The notes: generated by a model not told the origin, from the letters alone. Numbered from the stretch's first letter, positions 1 to 7,862 are shown. The stretch is 10,720 bases of DNA from Candidatus Latescibacterota bacterium (GCA_022827165.1 JAJDTN010000310.1:1-10720), one strand, 5' to 3'. Made by a program: numbers and translations.

Positions 1-918
1 GGCCGCCTCGATGCGGGCGCCGCCGCCGCCGAGGGTGGCCCCCTCGATGTGGGCGCCGATGCGGGCGCCGAGGGTCAGGTCCCAGGCGCCGGGCTCCCGC
101 TCTCCGCCGCCGAAGTCGCTGTCGATCTCCCCGGAGAACACCTCCAGCTCGACCTGGGCCCTGACCTCCGCGGGCAGCCGCAGGCCGATGTCGCCGCTCT
201 TCGTCTCCAGCTTCAGGCGGCCGGCGGCGGCCAGGTCGCCTTCGAAGCCCAAGTCGCCGGTCAGGGACTCGGCGCTCCCCTTGCGCAGCGTGTCGACGCG
301 GGCGTCGATGTCGCCGCTCACCGTGTCGATCTCGAACTCCCCGGCATCGAGACGGATCCAGATGGCGCCGCTCACCGACTTGGCCTCCACGCGCCCATCC
401 GGGGAGCGCACCTCCAGGTCGCCGCTGACCGACGCCAGGTCGATCGCCTTCGAGCCGACATCGACGGCCACGTCGCCGCTGACCACGTCCACCTCCAGGT
501 CGCCGGTGAGCCCGGAGGCGGAGACATCGGCGCTCACGCACTCCACCTCCACCTCGCTGGCACGCGGGACCTGGACCACCAGGCGCGCCCTTCCGTGGTC
601 CCTGAATCCCTCGAATCGGGAGTCGTGGATCACCTCCACCTCGATCGTCCCCCCGCGGCGCTCGAAGCGCAGCTCCTTCACGCCCCTGCCCAGGTGGCCG
701 GTGACGGCGACCTCGTTCTGGTCCCAGGCCTGCACCTCGACGCGGCCCGAGATGTTGCTCACCTCGACCTTGCCGCGGGGATCGGCGTCCAATCGCTTCT
801 CCACCGACTCCGCCGCGGCCCCCGCCGCGGTCAGCGCCCCCAGGAGAAGGACCCGAAGGCCGGGGCCCGGGCGGGGGCCGCGGAAGGCCGCCCGGGCGCC
901 GCCGAGAGTGCTCTGCAT
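1..918 (-). CDS. Exported DUF4097-type beta-repeat (adhesin-like) protein, 3' end cut by the window
   Basis: This open frame of 306 codons has no stop before the left edge, so the C-terminus is missing. I chose the ATG at 918 because GAGGAG lies six bases upstream. Another ATG six bases earlier (924) is in frame but abuts the same GAGGAG with no spacer. Residues 1-38 form a long signal peptide: Arg-rich, then LRVLLLGALTAAGAAA. The mature part is almost all short beta strands separated by turns of the form (S/T)G(D/E/A)(hydrophobic), at residues 139, 148, 166, 184, 202, 221, 242 and 263, about 18-21 residues apart. This periodic SGD turn is the hallmark of DUF4097 putative adhesin domains, which are thought to form right-handed beta solenoids outside the cytoplasm. 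No enzyme motif is visible. The role is unknown; family members are usually annotated as surface or envelope proteins. It is divergent from the bicupin gene and not obviously linked to it. The family call is good; the function is inference. Confidence 0.82.
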   Translation of the reverse strand, partial: MQSTLGGARAAFRGPRPGPGLRVLLLGALTAAGAAAESVEKRLDADPRGKVEVSNISGRVEVQAWDQNEVAVTGHLGRGVKELRFERRGGTIEVEVIHDSRFEGFRDHGRARLVVQVPRASEVEVECVSADVSASGLTGDLEVDVVSGDVAVDVGSKAIDLASVSGDLEVRSPDGRVEAKSVSGAIWIRLDAGEFEIDTVSGDIDARVDTLRKGSAESLTGDLGFEGDLAAAGRLKLETKSGDIGLRLPAEVRAQVELEVFSGEIDSDFGGGEREPGAWDLTLGARIGAHIEGATLGGGGARIEAA

Positions 919-1056
919 GTTCATCTCCTCTCCCCGGTATCGACTCCGGAGGCCGGCTGGCCGGACCGTCCCGCCTCGCCTCCCCCAAGGAGGCTAATAC
1001 GGATGGGATCCGCCGCAAAGGGGTCCCGCCCGCGCCTCTCCCGGCCCTCCATTTCC

Positions 1057-1062
1057 TATACT
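1057..1062 (+). promoter_or_regulatory. Possible -10 box upstream of the bicupin operon
   Basis: TATACT matches five of six positions of the sigma-70 -10 consensus and stands out in an otherwise very GC-rich divergent spacer. It would place transcription start near 1069, about 34 bases before the GTG at 1103. No recognisable TTGACA-like -35 sits at the right distance, so the call rests on the -10 hexamer and position only. The rest of the spacer (919-1102) contains a perfect 6-bp inverted repeat GCCTCC/GGAGGC at 978-994 and nothing else I recognise. Confidence 0.3.
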
Positions 1063-1102
1063 TGCGCGCCCTCTTCCCGACCCCCGACGAAAGGAACCCT
1101 CC

Positions 1103-1849
1103 GTGAAAAGCCCCCGAGCGGTCGTGCGCAACTGGCGCGACAGCGAATGCTACCTCGGTCACGACAACGCCATCGTCTGGCCGATCCTGAACCCCGCCGG
1201 CGACGGCTCGCCCTTCCGGTGCCTGACCCACCTGAGCGGCCTCGCCGGCCACTCCCTGCAGGGGGGCAAGAGCACCAACTACCACGCCCACGCCGACTCC
1301 GAGCAGTACTACTACATCCTCTCCGGCCAGGCGGAGGTGCTCATCGGCACGGAGCGCCACGCCGTCAGCGAGGGATCGGTGGCCTACTTCCCTCCCGGGG
1401 TCTCGCACCAGCTCCTCGGCGAGACCAACCCCGACTGGATGCAGTACCTGATCATCACCTGCCCGGTGCCGGAGGGCCGGCGCGGCAGCGAGCCCCGGGT
1501 GCTGAACTGGCGCGACGCCCAGCCGAACATGGGCGTCCACGGCAACGCCGTGACCTGGCAGCTCCTGGAGCGGCTGGAGGCGGAGGAGCCGGTCACCGAC
1601 CAGCCCTGCCTGCTCGCCTTCTGGTACCTGGCGCGCCAGGCCGTGGGCCGGGGCAAGGCCTCCGACTTCCACGTCCACAACGACAAGGAGCAGGTCTACT
1701 ACGTGCTGGAGGGAGAGGGCACCGTGGTCACCGGCTTCGACGCCCACCCGGTGAGGGAGGGCGACACTGTCTACCTGCCCATCGGCGTGCCCCACGCCAT
1801 CCTCAACGACCGTCACGACGGCTGGCTCTCGTACCTGGTGATCAGCTGA
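1103..1849 (+). CDS. Bicupin (tandem cupin_2) domain protein
   Basis: This is a 248-residue cytoplasmic protein with two complete cupin barrels and no signal peptide. The GTG start at 1103 is supported by AAGGA at 1091-1095, seven bases upstream. Barrel 1 has cupin motif 1 with likely metal ligands H61, H63 and E67, and motif 2 with PPGVSH carrying H102. Barrel 2 repeats this with H190, H192, E196 and PIGVPH carrying H231. Both metal sites therefore look intact. The segments before each barrel are also similar (residues 8-30 and 133-155 share NWRD...N.V.W), so the whole unit of about 120 residues is duplicated. Bicupins include isomerases, dioxygenases, lyases and sugar-binding proteins, and the sequence does not decide between these. 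The stop is followed after one base by the deacylase ATG, so the two are almost certainly cotranscribed and probably act on the same or successive compounds. Confidence 0.87.
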   Translation: MKSPRAVVRNWRDSECYLGHDNAIVWPILNPAGDGSPFRCLTHLSGLAGHSLQGGKSTNYHAHADSEQYYYILSGQAEVLIGTERHAVSEGSVAYFPPGVSHQLLGETNPDWMQYLIITCPVPEGRRGSEPRVLNWRDAQPNMGVHGNAVTWQLLERLEAEEPVTDQPCLLAFWYLARQAVGRGKASDFHVHNDKEQVYYVLEGEGTVVTGFDAHPVREGDTVYLPIGVPHAILNDRHDGWLSYLVIS

Positions 1850-1850
1850 T

Positions 1851-3473
1851 ATGGCCTGGGACGTGCTGATCCGGGGGGGCCGCGTCGTCGACGGCAGCGG
1901 CAACCCCTGGTTCCGCGGCGACGTGGCCCTCGCCGGCGACCGCGTCGCCGCGGTGACCGCGCCGGGGGCCGTCCCGCCGGAGAGCGCCGGGGAGGTCGTC
2001 GACGCCGGGGAGGCGGTGGTCTGCCCGGGCTTCATCGACATCCAGTCCCACTCGATCTATCCGCTGATGGCGGACGGCCGCTGTCTCTCCAAGATCACCC
2101 AGGGCGTGACCACCGAGATCATGGGCGAGGCCACCACCCCGGCGCCGGTGACCGGCCGCAACGAGGGCGGCATCGGCACCGCCGTGTACGGCGGCCTGCT
2201 GGCCGACTGGGTGGAGCCGGCGAAGAAGTGGACGCGCTTCCGCCACTGGCTGGAGGCGATGGAGGCGGCGGGCACCTCGCCCAACGTCGGCTCCTACCTC
2301 GGCGGCGGCACCCTGCGCAGCTGCGCCAAGGGGATGGACATGACCGCCGCCACGCCGGAGGAGCGGCGGCTCATGGCGCGGGTGGCGGAGGAGGCGATGG
2401 AGGACGGCGCCTTCGGCCTCTCGTACGCGCTGATCTACCCGCCGGACTGCTACGCCGACACCGGCGAGATCGTCGAGGTCTGCGAGGTCGTGGCCCGCTG
2501 CAACGGCAGCTACATCACCCACCTGCGGTCGGAAGGGGCGGAGATCTTCAGCGCCCTCGACGAGGCCTTCGAGATCGGCGTCCGCGCCGGCGTGCCGGTG
2601 GAGATCTACCACCTCAAGGCGGCGGGCCGGAACCACTGGGACAAGATGCCCGAGGTCATCGGCCGCATCGACCGGGCCCGCGCCGGCGGGCTGGACGTGG
2701 CCGCCGACATGTACCCCTACGACGCCTCGGGCACCGGCCTGACCGCGGTGCTGCCGCCGTGGACGGCGGAGGGGGGGAAGCTCTTCGAGCGTCTGGAGGA
2801 CCCGGCCGAGCGCGAGAGGATCCGGCGCGCCGTCATCGACCCCGACGGCGGCTGGGAGCCGATGGTCACCGAGCACGGCCCCGAGGGGGTGATGCCGATC
2901 GGCTTCCGCAAGCCGGAAAACCAGGTGTACGTGGGCCGGCGCCTCTCCGAGATCGCCGCCGAGCGCGGCGAGGACTGGTTCGACACCGTCTGCCACCTGC
3001 TGCTGTCGGAGCGCCAGCGCATCGGCACCATCTACTACTCCATGACCGAGGACAACCTGCGCCTGCAGCTCGTGCAGCCGTGGGTCAAGATCTCCACCGA
3101 CGCCGGCGGCGTCGACCCGGCCTGGGCGCGGGACCTGGGGCCGGTGCACCCCCGCGGCTACGGCACCTATCCGCGCGTCCTCGGCCGCTTCGTCCGCGAC
3201 CTGGGGGTCCTGCCCCTGGAGGACGCGGTCCGCAAGATGACCTCGGCCGTGGCCGACCGCCTGGGCCTGCGCCAGCGGGGCCTGCTGCGCGAGGGCCTGC
3301 TCGCCGACGTGGTGATCTTCGACCCCGAGACGGTCTCGGACCGCGCCACCTTCGAGGAGCCCCACCAGTTGTCGACGGGGGTGCGCGACGTGTGGGTCAA
3401 CGGTCGGCGGGTACTGCGCGACGGCCGGCACACCGGGGCCACGCCGGGCCGCTTCGTGCGGCCCTGGAGCTGA
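1851..3473 (+). CDS. D-aminoacylase / N-acyl-D-amino-acid deacylase-family amidohydrolase
   Basis: This 540-residue protein is close to full length for the family. The N-terminal beta strand (VLIRGGRVVDGSG) and C-terminal segment (GLLADVVIFDPETV ... VRDVWVNGRRVLRDG) form the small beta domain of urease-like amidohydrolases. Residues 58-96 (PGFID...QGVTTEI) begin the metal-dependent barrel. Later family signatures are present: THLRSEG with H224, IYHLKAAG with H254, ISTDAGG with D417, and HPRGYGTYPRVLGRFVRD at 433-450. Characterised members hydrolyse N-acyl-D-amino acids to D-amino acid and carboxylate. The usual HxH after PGFID is here Q65-S-H67, and the metal-bridging Cys of classic D-aminoacylases (GNCG) aligns with G-E93-A94. 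The metal centre is therefore non-canonical and substrate assignment should be cautious. There is no signal peptide, so it is cytoplasmic. It is the second gene of the operon, one base after the bicupin. General family is confident; specific substrate is not known. Confidence 0.88.
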   Translation: MAWDVLIRGGRVVDGSGNPWFRGDVALAGDRVAAVTAPGAVPPESAGEVVDAGEAVVCPGFIDIQSHSIYPLMADGRCLSKITQGVTTEIMGEATTPAPVTGRNEGGIGTAVYGGLLADWVEPAKKWTRFRHWLEAMEAAGTSPNVGSYLGGGTLRSCAKGMDMTAATPEERRLMARVAEEAMEDGAFGLSYALIYPPDCYADTGEIVEVCEVVARCNGSYITHLRSEGAEIFSALDEAFEIGVRAGVPVEIYHLKAAGRNHWDKMPEVIGRIDRARAGGLDVAADMYPYDASGTGLTAVLPPWTAEGGKLFERLEDPAERERIRRAVIDPDGGWEPMVTEHGPEGVMPIGFRKPENQVYVGRRLSEIAAERGEDWFDTVCHLLLSERQRIGTIYYSMTEDNLRLQLVQPWVKISTDAGGVDPAWARDLGPVHPRGYGTYPRVLGRFVRDLGVLPLEDAVRKMTSAVADRLGLRQRGLLREGLLADVVIFDPETVSDRATFEEPHQLSTGVRDVWVNGRRVLRDGRHTGATPGRFVRPWS

Positions 3474-3493
3474 GCCGCCAGGAGGGTTTCGCC

Positions 3494-6400
3494 ATGAGGA
3501 AGGCAAGCATCGCGCGTCGCCGGGCGGCGGCCCTGCTCTGGCTCTGGGCGGCGGGCGCCGGCGCCGGCGAGGCCTTCGTCACCGTCGATCTGACCGACCT
3601 CTACCACGGCCGCTTCATCGGCGCCGACATGGGCGACGGCTACGGGATCGCCGAGGGGCAGCTGCCCGCGGCGGGCTCCCGCGTCGAGATCGGGGGCATC
3701 CCCTTCCACATCGGCACGCGGGAGGGCGGCGACCACCTGGACGTGGGGCTGGCCCGCTGGCCCGACGTGGAGGAGGACCCGGTGGGGTTCTACTCCCACT
3801 ACAAACCGGACGGGTACGGCGATCCCGAGTGCCCGGTGGTGCGCATCCCGCGACAGAACTACTCGGGCCTCTACCTGCTCTGCCTGGCCGACACCGATCC
3901 CGCGAAGACCCCGGTGGTCTCCTTCCGGCTGGGGCTGCACGACGGCCACGGGATCCTCTACGACAGCGCCGTCACCGTGCCGAGGTGGGACGAGGCCGGC
4001 CACGAGCGGGTCCTGGCCCACCGGCCCCTGCGACTCACCGGGCCGGCGGGAGAGGCGGAGGGCCGCCTCTTCGTGGTGAAGGCGCCCCTGCGCTCGGGGG
4101 ACATCCAGGACATCGCCGAGCCGGGGGACCACCTGGACCTGGAGCTGACCAAGGAACTCCACGTGGCGGTGCGCAATCCCGACCCGGCGCGGTTCCGCGT
4201 GCGCCCCCTGGGCCGCCGCAGCGCCGTGCGCGTGGTCGCCCTCACGCTGGCGGCGGCGCCCGTGCAGATGCGGGTCTCCTCGGCGGAGGTGGGGAACGTC
4301 TTCGTGGCGCAGCCGCCGGTCTTCTCCGCGGCCCTGCGGAACATCACCTCGCAGCCGCGGCGGGCCCTGGTCGAGGCGGTGGCCACCGACTACTACGGCG
4401 GCGAGACCCGTGCGCGGGAAAGCCTCGTCCTGGCGCCGCTGGCCGCCGACACCCTGCGTCTGGAGCTGCCCCGGGAGACGCTCGGCTGGTTCGAGGTCGT
4501 CTTCCGCCTCCTCGACGGCGGAGAGACCTCCGTCGAGCGCCGCACCACCTTCGCCCTGCTGCCCGAGGACCGCCGGCGGGCGACCGTCCGGGACTCGCCC
4601 TTCGGTATCTGGTGCTTCGGCAAGGGCCACCGCGGCACCACCGTCGACCGCGCCGGGCCGCTGATGTACAAGGCGGGGATCCGGCGCACCTTCGGCTTCG
4701 GGTACGAGGCGCTGAGGGAGCACGGCCTGACGAAGGGCCAGCACTCCAGCATCGTGGGCACCCACAAGGTCGGCGAGACGGACACCGAGGCCCTGCGCCG
4801 CACCTTCGAGGCGTGGCCGGAGACGCGCCAGGCCCTGGTCTTCCACGAGAGCAACATCGGGCCGCTGAAGACGCGGCCGGGGTTCCTGACGGGGGACGGA
4901 CCGGCGGCCCTGGACTCGGCGGAGACGGCGGAGCTGGAGCGGCGCTGGGAGCACGCGGTGGCGGCGAGCGAGGCGGTGCGGCGCATCGACCCGGAGATGG
5001 AGCTGGTCTTCGGCAACATGGTGCAGCCCTCGATCGAGCAGTTCCTGGCGCGCGGGTATCCGCGTGAGCTCATCGACCGCCTGGGCGAGGAGTCCCCCGG
5101 CTTCATGCGCATGCCCGAGCGCCAGCCCGAGGTGGCCGGCTTCGGCAGCCTCTGGTGGATGAAGGAGATGGCCCGCCACTACGGCTACGGCGACGTGGGG
5201 CTGGCCGTCTCCTTCGAGTGGATGTATCACTCCACCAACCCCGGCAACCTCCACCCGCGCACCGCCGCCGCCTACAACGTCCGCGACTGCCTGCTGGCCC
5301 TGGCCTACGGCGTGCCCCACGTCAACCCGGCCCTCGCCTACGACGTGGGCAACGCCTACTACTTCTCCAACTGGGGCGCCTCCGGCCTCGCCCACCGCCC
5401 GCCCGAGCTGAACCCCAAGCCCGGGTACGTGACCTACGCCACCCTCACCGCCCAGCTCGACCAGGCGCGGTTCTCGCGCAAGCTGGACACGGGTTCCACC
5501 AGCCTCTTCGCCCTCGAGTTCACCCGTCCAGAGGGGGACCCGGTCTATGCCCTGTGGACGATCCGCGGCGAGAGGGAGGTCCGCCTTTCCGTGCGCGGCG
5601 CGGGGCCCGCCTTGGTGACTGACGGCATCGGCAACACTCCTGCGGCGGCGCCCGCGGACGGTGAGGTGACCGTCGACGACGGCGATCCACCGCGTGACGT
5701 CAGCGGCCGCGCGGCGGCCCTGGTGACGGACGGCATGGGCAACCGCTTTCCGGCGGCTCTCACGGACGGCGAGGTGTTCGTCCTCGTGGATGATTCACCG
5801 CGCTACCTCAGCGGCGTCGAGGTGACCGCCGTGAAGGCCGGGGCCTCTCGCTACACCGCGGCGCCCGGACCCCGGGCCGTTTTGCTTCACGACTTGAACG
5901 ACCCCGGCGCCTGGCGGGTCAGCTCCCGCCGCGACACTTCCTTCGAGAACTACACCTGGGATGTGTTGCGCCGTCCGGGCCGGATGACCTGGAGCGCCGT
6001 GCGGGACTCCGAGCGCGGCTCGGTGACGCGCGTGGCCTTGGAAGGTCCGCAGGGCGGTCCGGACGTGACCGCCTGGTACAACTACTCCGAGCTGGACGAG
6101 CCCGTCCCGCTGCCGGGAGAGCCGCGCCAGATCGGCCTGTGGGTCCACGGCAACTCCAGCTGGAGCCGCATCGTCTTCGTCCTGGAGGACGCCGAGGGCG
6201 AGGAGTGGACCCACCTGGGGGCCGCCCTCCACGGCCGCGCCGACTGGAACACCAACGACACGGAGAGCACCTCCTTCGTCAACTTCGACGGCTGGCGCTA
6301 CATGGGGATCGACCTGCCGGGGGAGTATCCCGTCGACCGCTACCAGTGGCCGCGCAAGTGCAACTGGCGATCCACCGGCGGCGACGGGCTGGTGGACCAC

Positions 6401-6517
6401 CCGTTGCGCCTGAAGGGGTTCTACGTGCAGCTGCGGGAGAAGCTGGTCTACATCGACGAGATGGTGCCCGCCGTCAGCCGGCACCTGCTGCTCGACGACC
6501 TGATGTGCTCCTACTGA
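3494..6517 (+). CDS. Large exported glycosidase-like multidomain protein
   Basis: This 1007-residue protein starts at ATG 3494, which has a perfect AGGAGG at 3480-3485, eight bases upstream. The open frame runs further upstream but only over the deacylase gene. Residues 1-25 are a signal peptide (basic start, AAALLWLWAAGAGAG). Residues 27-365 look like beta-sandwich modules. From about 368 (FGIWCFGKG) to about 680 alternating strands and helices suggest a TIM barrel. E452 (LVFHESN) and E575 (AVSFEWM) end predicted strands and are candidates for the acid/base and nucleophile pair of a clan GH-A-like retaining glycosidase; this is inference. Residues 685-775 form a C-terminal beta module with an internal duplication. 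Residues 797-1007, rich in Trp and Tyr, resemble a carbohydrate-binding beta-sandwich. It is the third gene of the operon, 20 bases after the deacylase stop, so its product may feed the cytoplasmic pair. I cannot name a GH family. It could also be a non-catalytic barrel. Confidence 0.72.
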   Translation: MRKASIARRRAAALLWLWAAGAGAGEAFVTVDLTDLYHGRFIGADMGDGYGIAEGQLPAAGSRVEIGGIPFHIGTREGGDHLDVGLARWPDVEEDPVGFYSHYKPDGYGDPECPVVRIPRQNYSGLYLLCLADTDPAKTPVVSFRLGLHDGHGILYDSAVTVPRWDEAGHERVLAHRPLRLTGPAGEAEGRLFVVKAPLRSGDIQDIAEPGDHLDLELTKELHVAVRNPDPARFRVRPLGRRSAVRVVALTLAAAPVQMRVSSAEVGNVFVAQPPVFSAALRNITSQPRRALVEAVATDYYGGETRARESLVLAPLAADTLRLELPRETLGWFEVVFRLLDGGETSVERRTTFALLPEDRRRATVRDSPFGIWCFGKGHRGTTVDRAGPLMYKAGIRRTFGFGYEALREHGLTKGQHSSIVGTHKVGETDTEALRRTFEAWPETRQALVFHESNIGPLKTRPGFLTGDGPAALDSAETAELERRWEHAVAASEAVRRIDPEMELVFGNMVQPSIEQFLARGYPRELIDRLGEESPGFMRMPERQPEVAGFGSLWWMKEMARHYGYGDVGLAVSFEWMYHSTNPGNLHPRTAAAYNVRDCLLALAYGVPHVNPALAYDVGNAYYFSNWGASGLAHRPPELNPKPGYVTYATLTAQLDQARFSRKLDTGSTSLFALEFTRPEGDPVYALWTIRGEREVRLSVRGAGPALVTDGIGNTPAAAPADGEVTVDDGDPPRDVSGRAAALVTDGMGNRFPAALTDGEVFVLVDDSPRYLSGVEVTAVKAGASRYTAAPGPRAVLLHDLNDPGAWRVSSRRDTSFENYTWDVLRRPGRMTWSAVRDSERGSVTRVALEGPQGGPDVTAWYNYSELDEPVPLPGEPRQIGLWVHGNSSWSRIVFVLEDAEGEEWTHLGAALHGRADWNTNDTESTSFVNFDGWRYMGIDLPGEYPVDRYQWPRKCNWRSTGGDGLVDHPLRLKGFYVQLREKLVYIDEMVPAVSRHLLLDDLMCSY
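5609..5815 (+). repeat. In-frame tandem duplication inside the large exported protein
   Basis: Two copies of a 33-codon segment lie at 5609-5707 and 5717-5815 (period 108 bases, residues 706-738 and 742-774). Both begin ALVTDG, continue with GN, contain DGEV and end SG, with 19 of 33 residues identical by my hand alignment. The segment resembles the last strands of the beta-sandwich that commonly follows glycosidase barrels (a D-G-N turn, then a PxYL-like end). Copy 2 keeps the fuller pattern (SPRYLSG), while copy 1 has drifted (PPRDVSG), as if copy 1 were the superfluous one. Confidence 0.75.
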
Positions 6518-6575
6518 TCTGCGAGCCGGGTCCGCCTGACGGGGGCAACAGCTCCCCTGCGCGGCCGGTCCGCCA

Positions 6576-6592
6576 GGCGCCTCGCAAGCGCC
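6576..6592. other. Small stem-loop between two convergent genes
   Basis: A perfect 5-bp stem GGCGC/GCGCC with a seven-base loop sits in the 85-base gap between the large exported protein (stop at 6517) and the convergent barrel protein (stop at 6603). Its position would suit a bidirectional terminator, but there is no T-run on either side. At this GC content such a short stem is expected by chance, so the call is weak. Confidence 0.2.
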
Positions 6593-6602
6593 GGGGTCGT
6601 CG

Positions 6603-7841
6603 CTACTTCCCGTGGAAGCGGGAGTCGGTGAAGTTGAAGACCGCGGCTCCCGGCGCCTCGACCTCCAGGATCTCGGTGCCCGTCCAGCCGCTGTACTGCT
6701 TGCCCGGCAGGATTCCCAGCAGGGCGACCACGACGGACCGGGCCGGGATGTCCGCCTCTCCGCTGGCCCAGACCTCGCCCCCCTCGCCCGGAGTCCGCAG
6801 CCGCGCCTTGACGCCGCGGGCGTCCTGCTGGCCGAGGTTCATCATCAGCAGGCGCACCGTCGGGGGATCCCGCATGGTGCCCCAGTCGCCTCCGTCGTGG
6901 CCGGAGTGGAAGTACGGCAGGGCGAACTCCGACGAGCAGAAGATCGCCGGCCCTTCGTAGCGCTGGGTGAAAGCCCTCCCCAGATCGTGCAGCTCGGGCG
7001 TGAGGCCGCTGCCGTCGGTGGGCGTCTCCAGGAAGCGGCCGCAGATCCCGTCGAGTTGCTCGTCGGTCAGGGGGCAGTTGTTCTCCTTCAGCTTCCACCT
7101 GCCGAAGAACCCCACGCCCGGCGACTCGGGGGCGACGAAGCGGATCAGGCGGACCTGCTGTTCCAGTTCCTCCGCCGTCTGGGTCCAGCGCCAGTCGCCC
7201 TTGTCCGCGGCCTCCTTGCCCAGCCCCAGGGCCACCACGGACCTGTCGAGGAGGCCGACGAGACGCGCGGCCTGAAGCTGGAAGGGGATCATCCACGCGT
7301 CGTTCAGGTCGAAGTAGGTCTCCAGCAGGACGAGGTCGACCGTCTGCCGGTAGACCGCCGCCAGCTCCGGCGCCACCGGGCCCCGCATCTGCCAGACCGT
7401 GATCCCCAGCTCCGGCCTCTTCTCGTGCACGGCCTGCAGGATCGCCGCCGTGTGCCGGTCGATGCCGCCGTCGTAGTCCCAGCCGAACTCGTCGATGTTG
7501 ATCACCGGGCGGGGGTTGTCCCCGAAGTCCATGTTGGCCAGCACGTCGGAAGCCTCGTCGACGTTCTTGCCCAGGAAGTTGTAGTGGACCACGCCCTCGG
7601 AGACGATTCCGCCCCTGGCCTTCCAGTGCCTCCAGTCGCCGCCCCGGGTGAAGGTCTGCGACGCGAGTTCCGGGTAGGCCCCGTAGAAGGCGATCACCTT
7701 CTCCAGGCCCATGACCTTCCCGGGGCTGGGGCTGGTGGCGGTCGAGGCGCTCTCGGCGGACACGGTCTCAACTCCCTGCAGCGTCAGGATCGACAGACAG
7801 ATGCACCGCCACAGGGATGGCGGGCGCCGGCTCTTCTTCAT
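6603..7841 (-). CDS. Exported TIM-barrel hydrolase-like protein of unknown specificity
   Basis: This is a 412-residue protein. The ATG at 7841 is chosen because it gives a clean signal peptide (MKKSRRPPSLWRCICLSILTLQG...SAES) and has GGAGA five bases upstream; the frame stays open further upstream only into repeats. Mature residues show a ladder of beta strands with loops typical of a (beta/alpha)8 barrel: KVIAFYGAY (48-56), GVVHYNF (83-89), PVINIDEFGWDYDGG (112-126), GITVWQMRG (146-154), LVLLETYFD (170-178), VVALGLG (202-208) and GVGFFGRWK (242-250). D117, E118 and E174 lie at strand ends where glycosidases keep catalytic acids, so a hydrolase role is plausible but unproven. Residues 325-407 form a C-terminal beta domain (RLLMMNLG, VVVALLG, AAVFNFTD). 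I do not recognise a named family. It is convergent with the preceding exported protein, so it is a separate transcription unit, though both look like parts of an extracellular saccharide-processing set. Confidence 0.68.
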   Translation of the reverse strand: MKKSRRPPSLWRCICLSILTLQGVETVSAESASTATSPSPGKVMGLEKVIAFYGAYPELASQTFTRGGDWRHWKARGGIVSEGVVHYNFLGKNVDEASDVLANMDFGDNPRPVINIDEFGWDYDGGIDRHTAAILQAVHEKRPELGITVWQMRGPVAPELAAVYRQTVDLVLLETYFDLNDAWMIPFQLQAARLVGLLDRSVVALGLGKEAADKGDWRWTQTAEELEQQVRLIRFVAPESPGVGFFGRWKLKENNCPLTDEQLDGICGRFLETPTDGSGLTPELHDLGRAFTQRYEGPAIFCSSEFALPYFHSGHDGGDWGTMRDPPTVRLLMMNLGQQDARGVKARLRTPGEGGEVWASGEADIPARSVVVALLGILPGKQYSGWTGTEILEVEAPGAAVFNFTDSRFHGK

Positions 7842-7862
7842 GGGAGTCTCCGAAAAGGGATA

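Noticed and set aside
49..1869. Long plus-strand open frame over the DUF4097 and bicupin genes
   Set aside because: It overlaps two supported genes in other frames, and its product is repetitive Ala/Arg/Pro/Gly with no recognisable domain.
2228..3493. Upstream extension of the large exported protein's frame across the deacylase gene
   Set aside because: The translation is low-complexity Arg/Gly/Pro/Ala, typical of a shadow frame at high GC. The deacylase occupies the same DNA with clear family motifs, and the ATG at 3494 has a perfect ribosome-binding site and signal peptide.
1842..5395. Long minus-strand open frames opposite the operon
   Set aside because: They are rich in Ala, Gly, Arg, His and Val without domains or ribosome-binding sites, and lie opposite well-supported genes. 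Long antisense frames are expected at this GC content.
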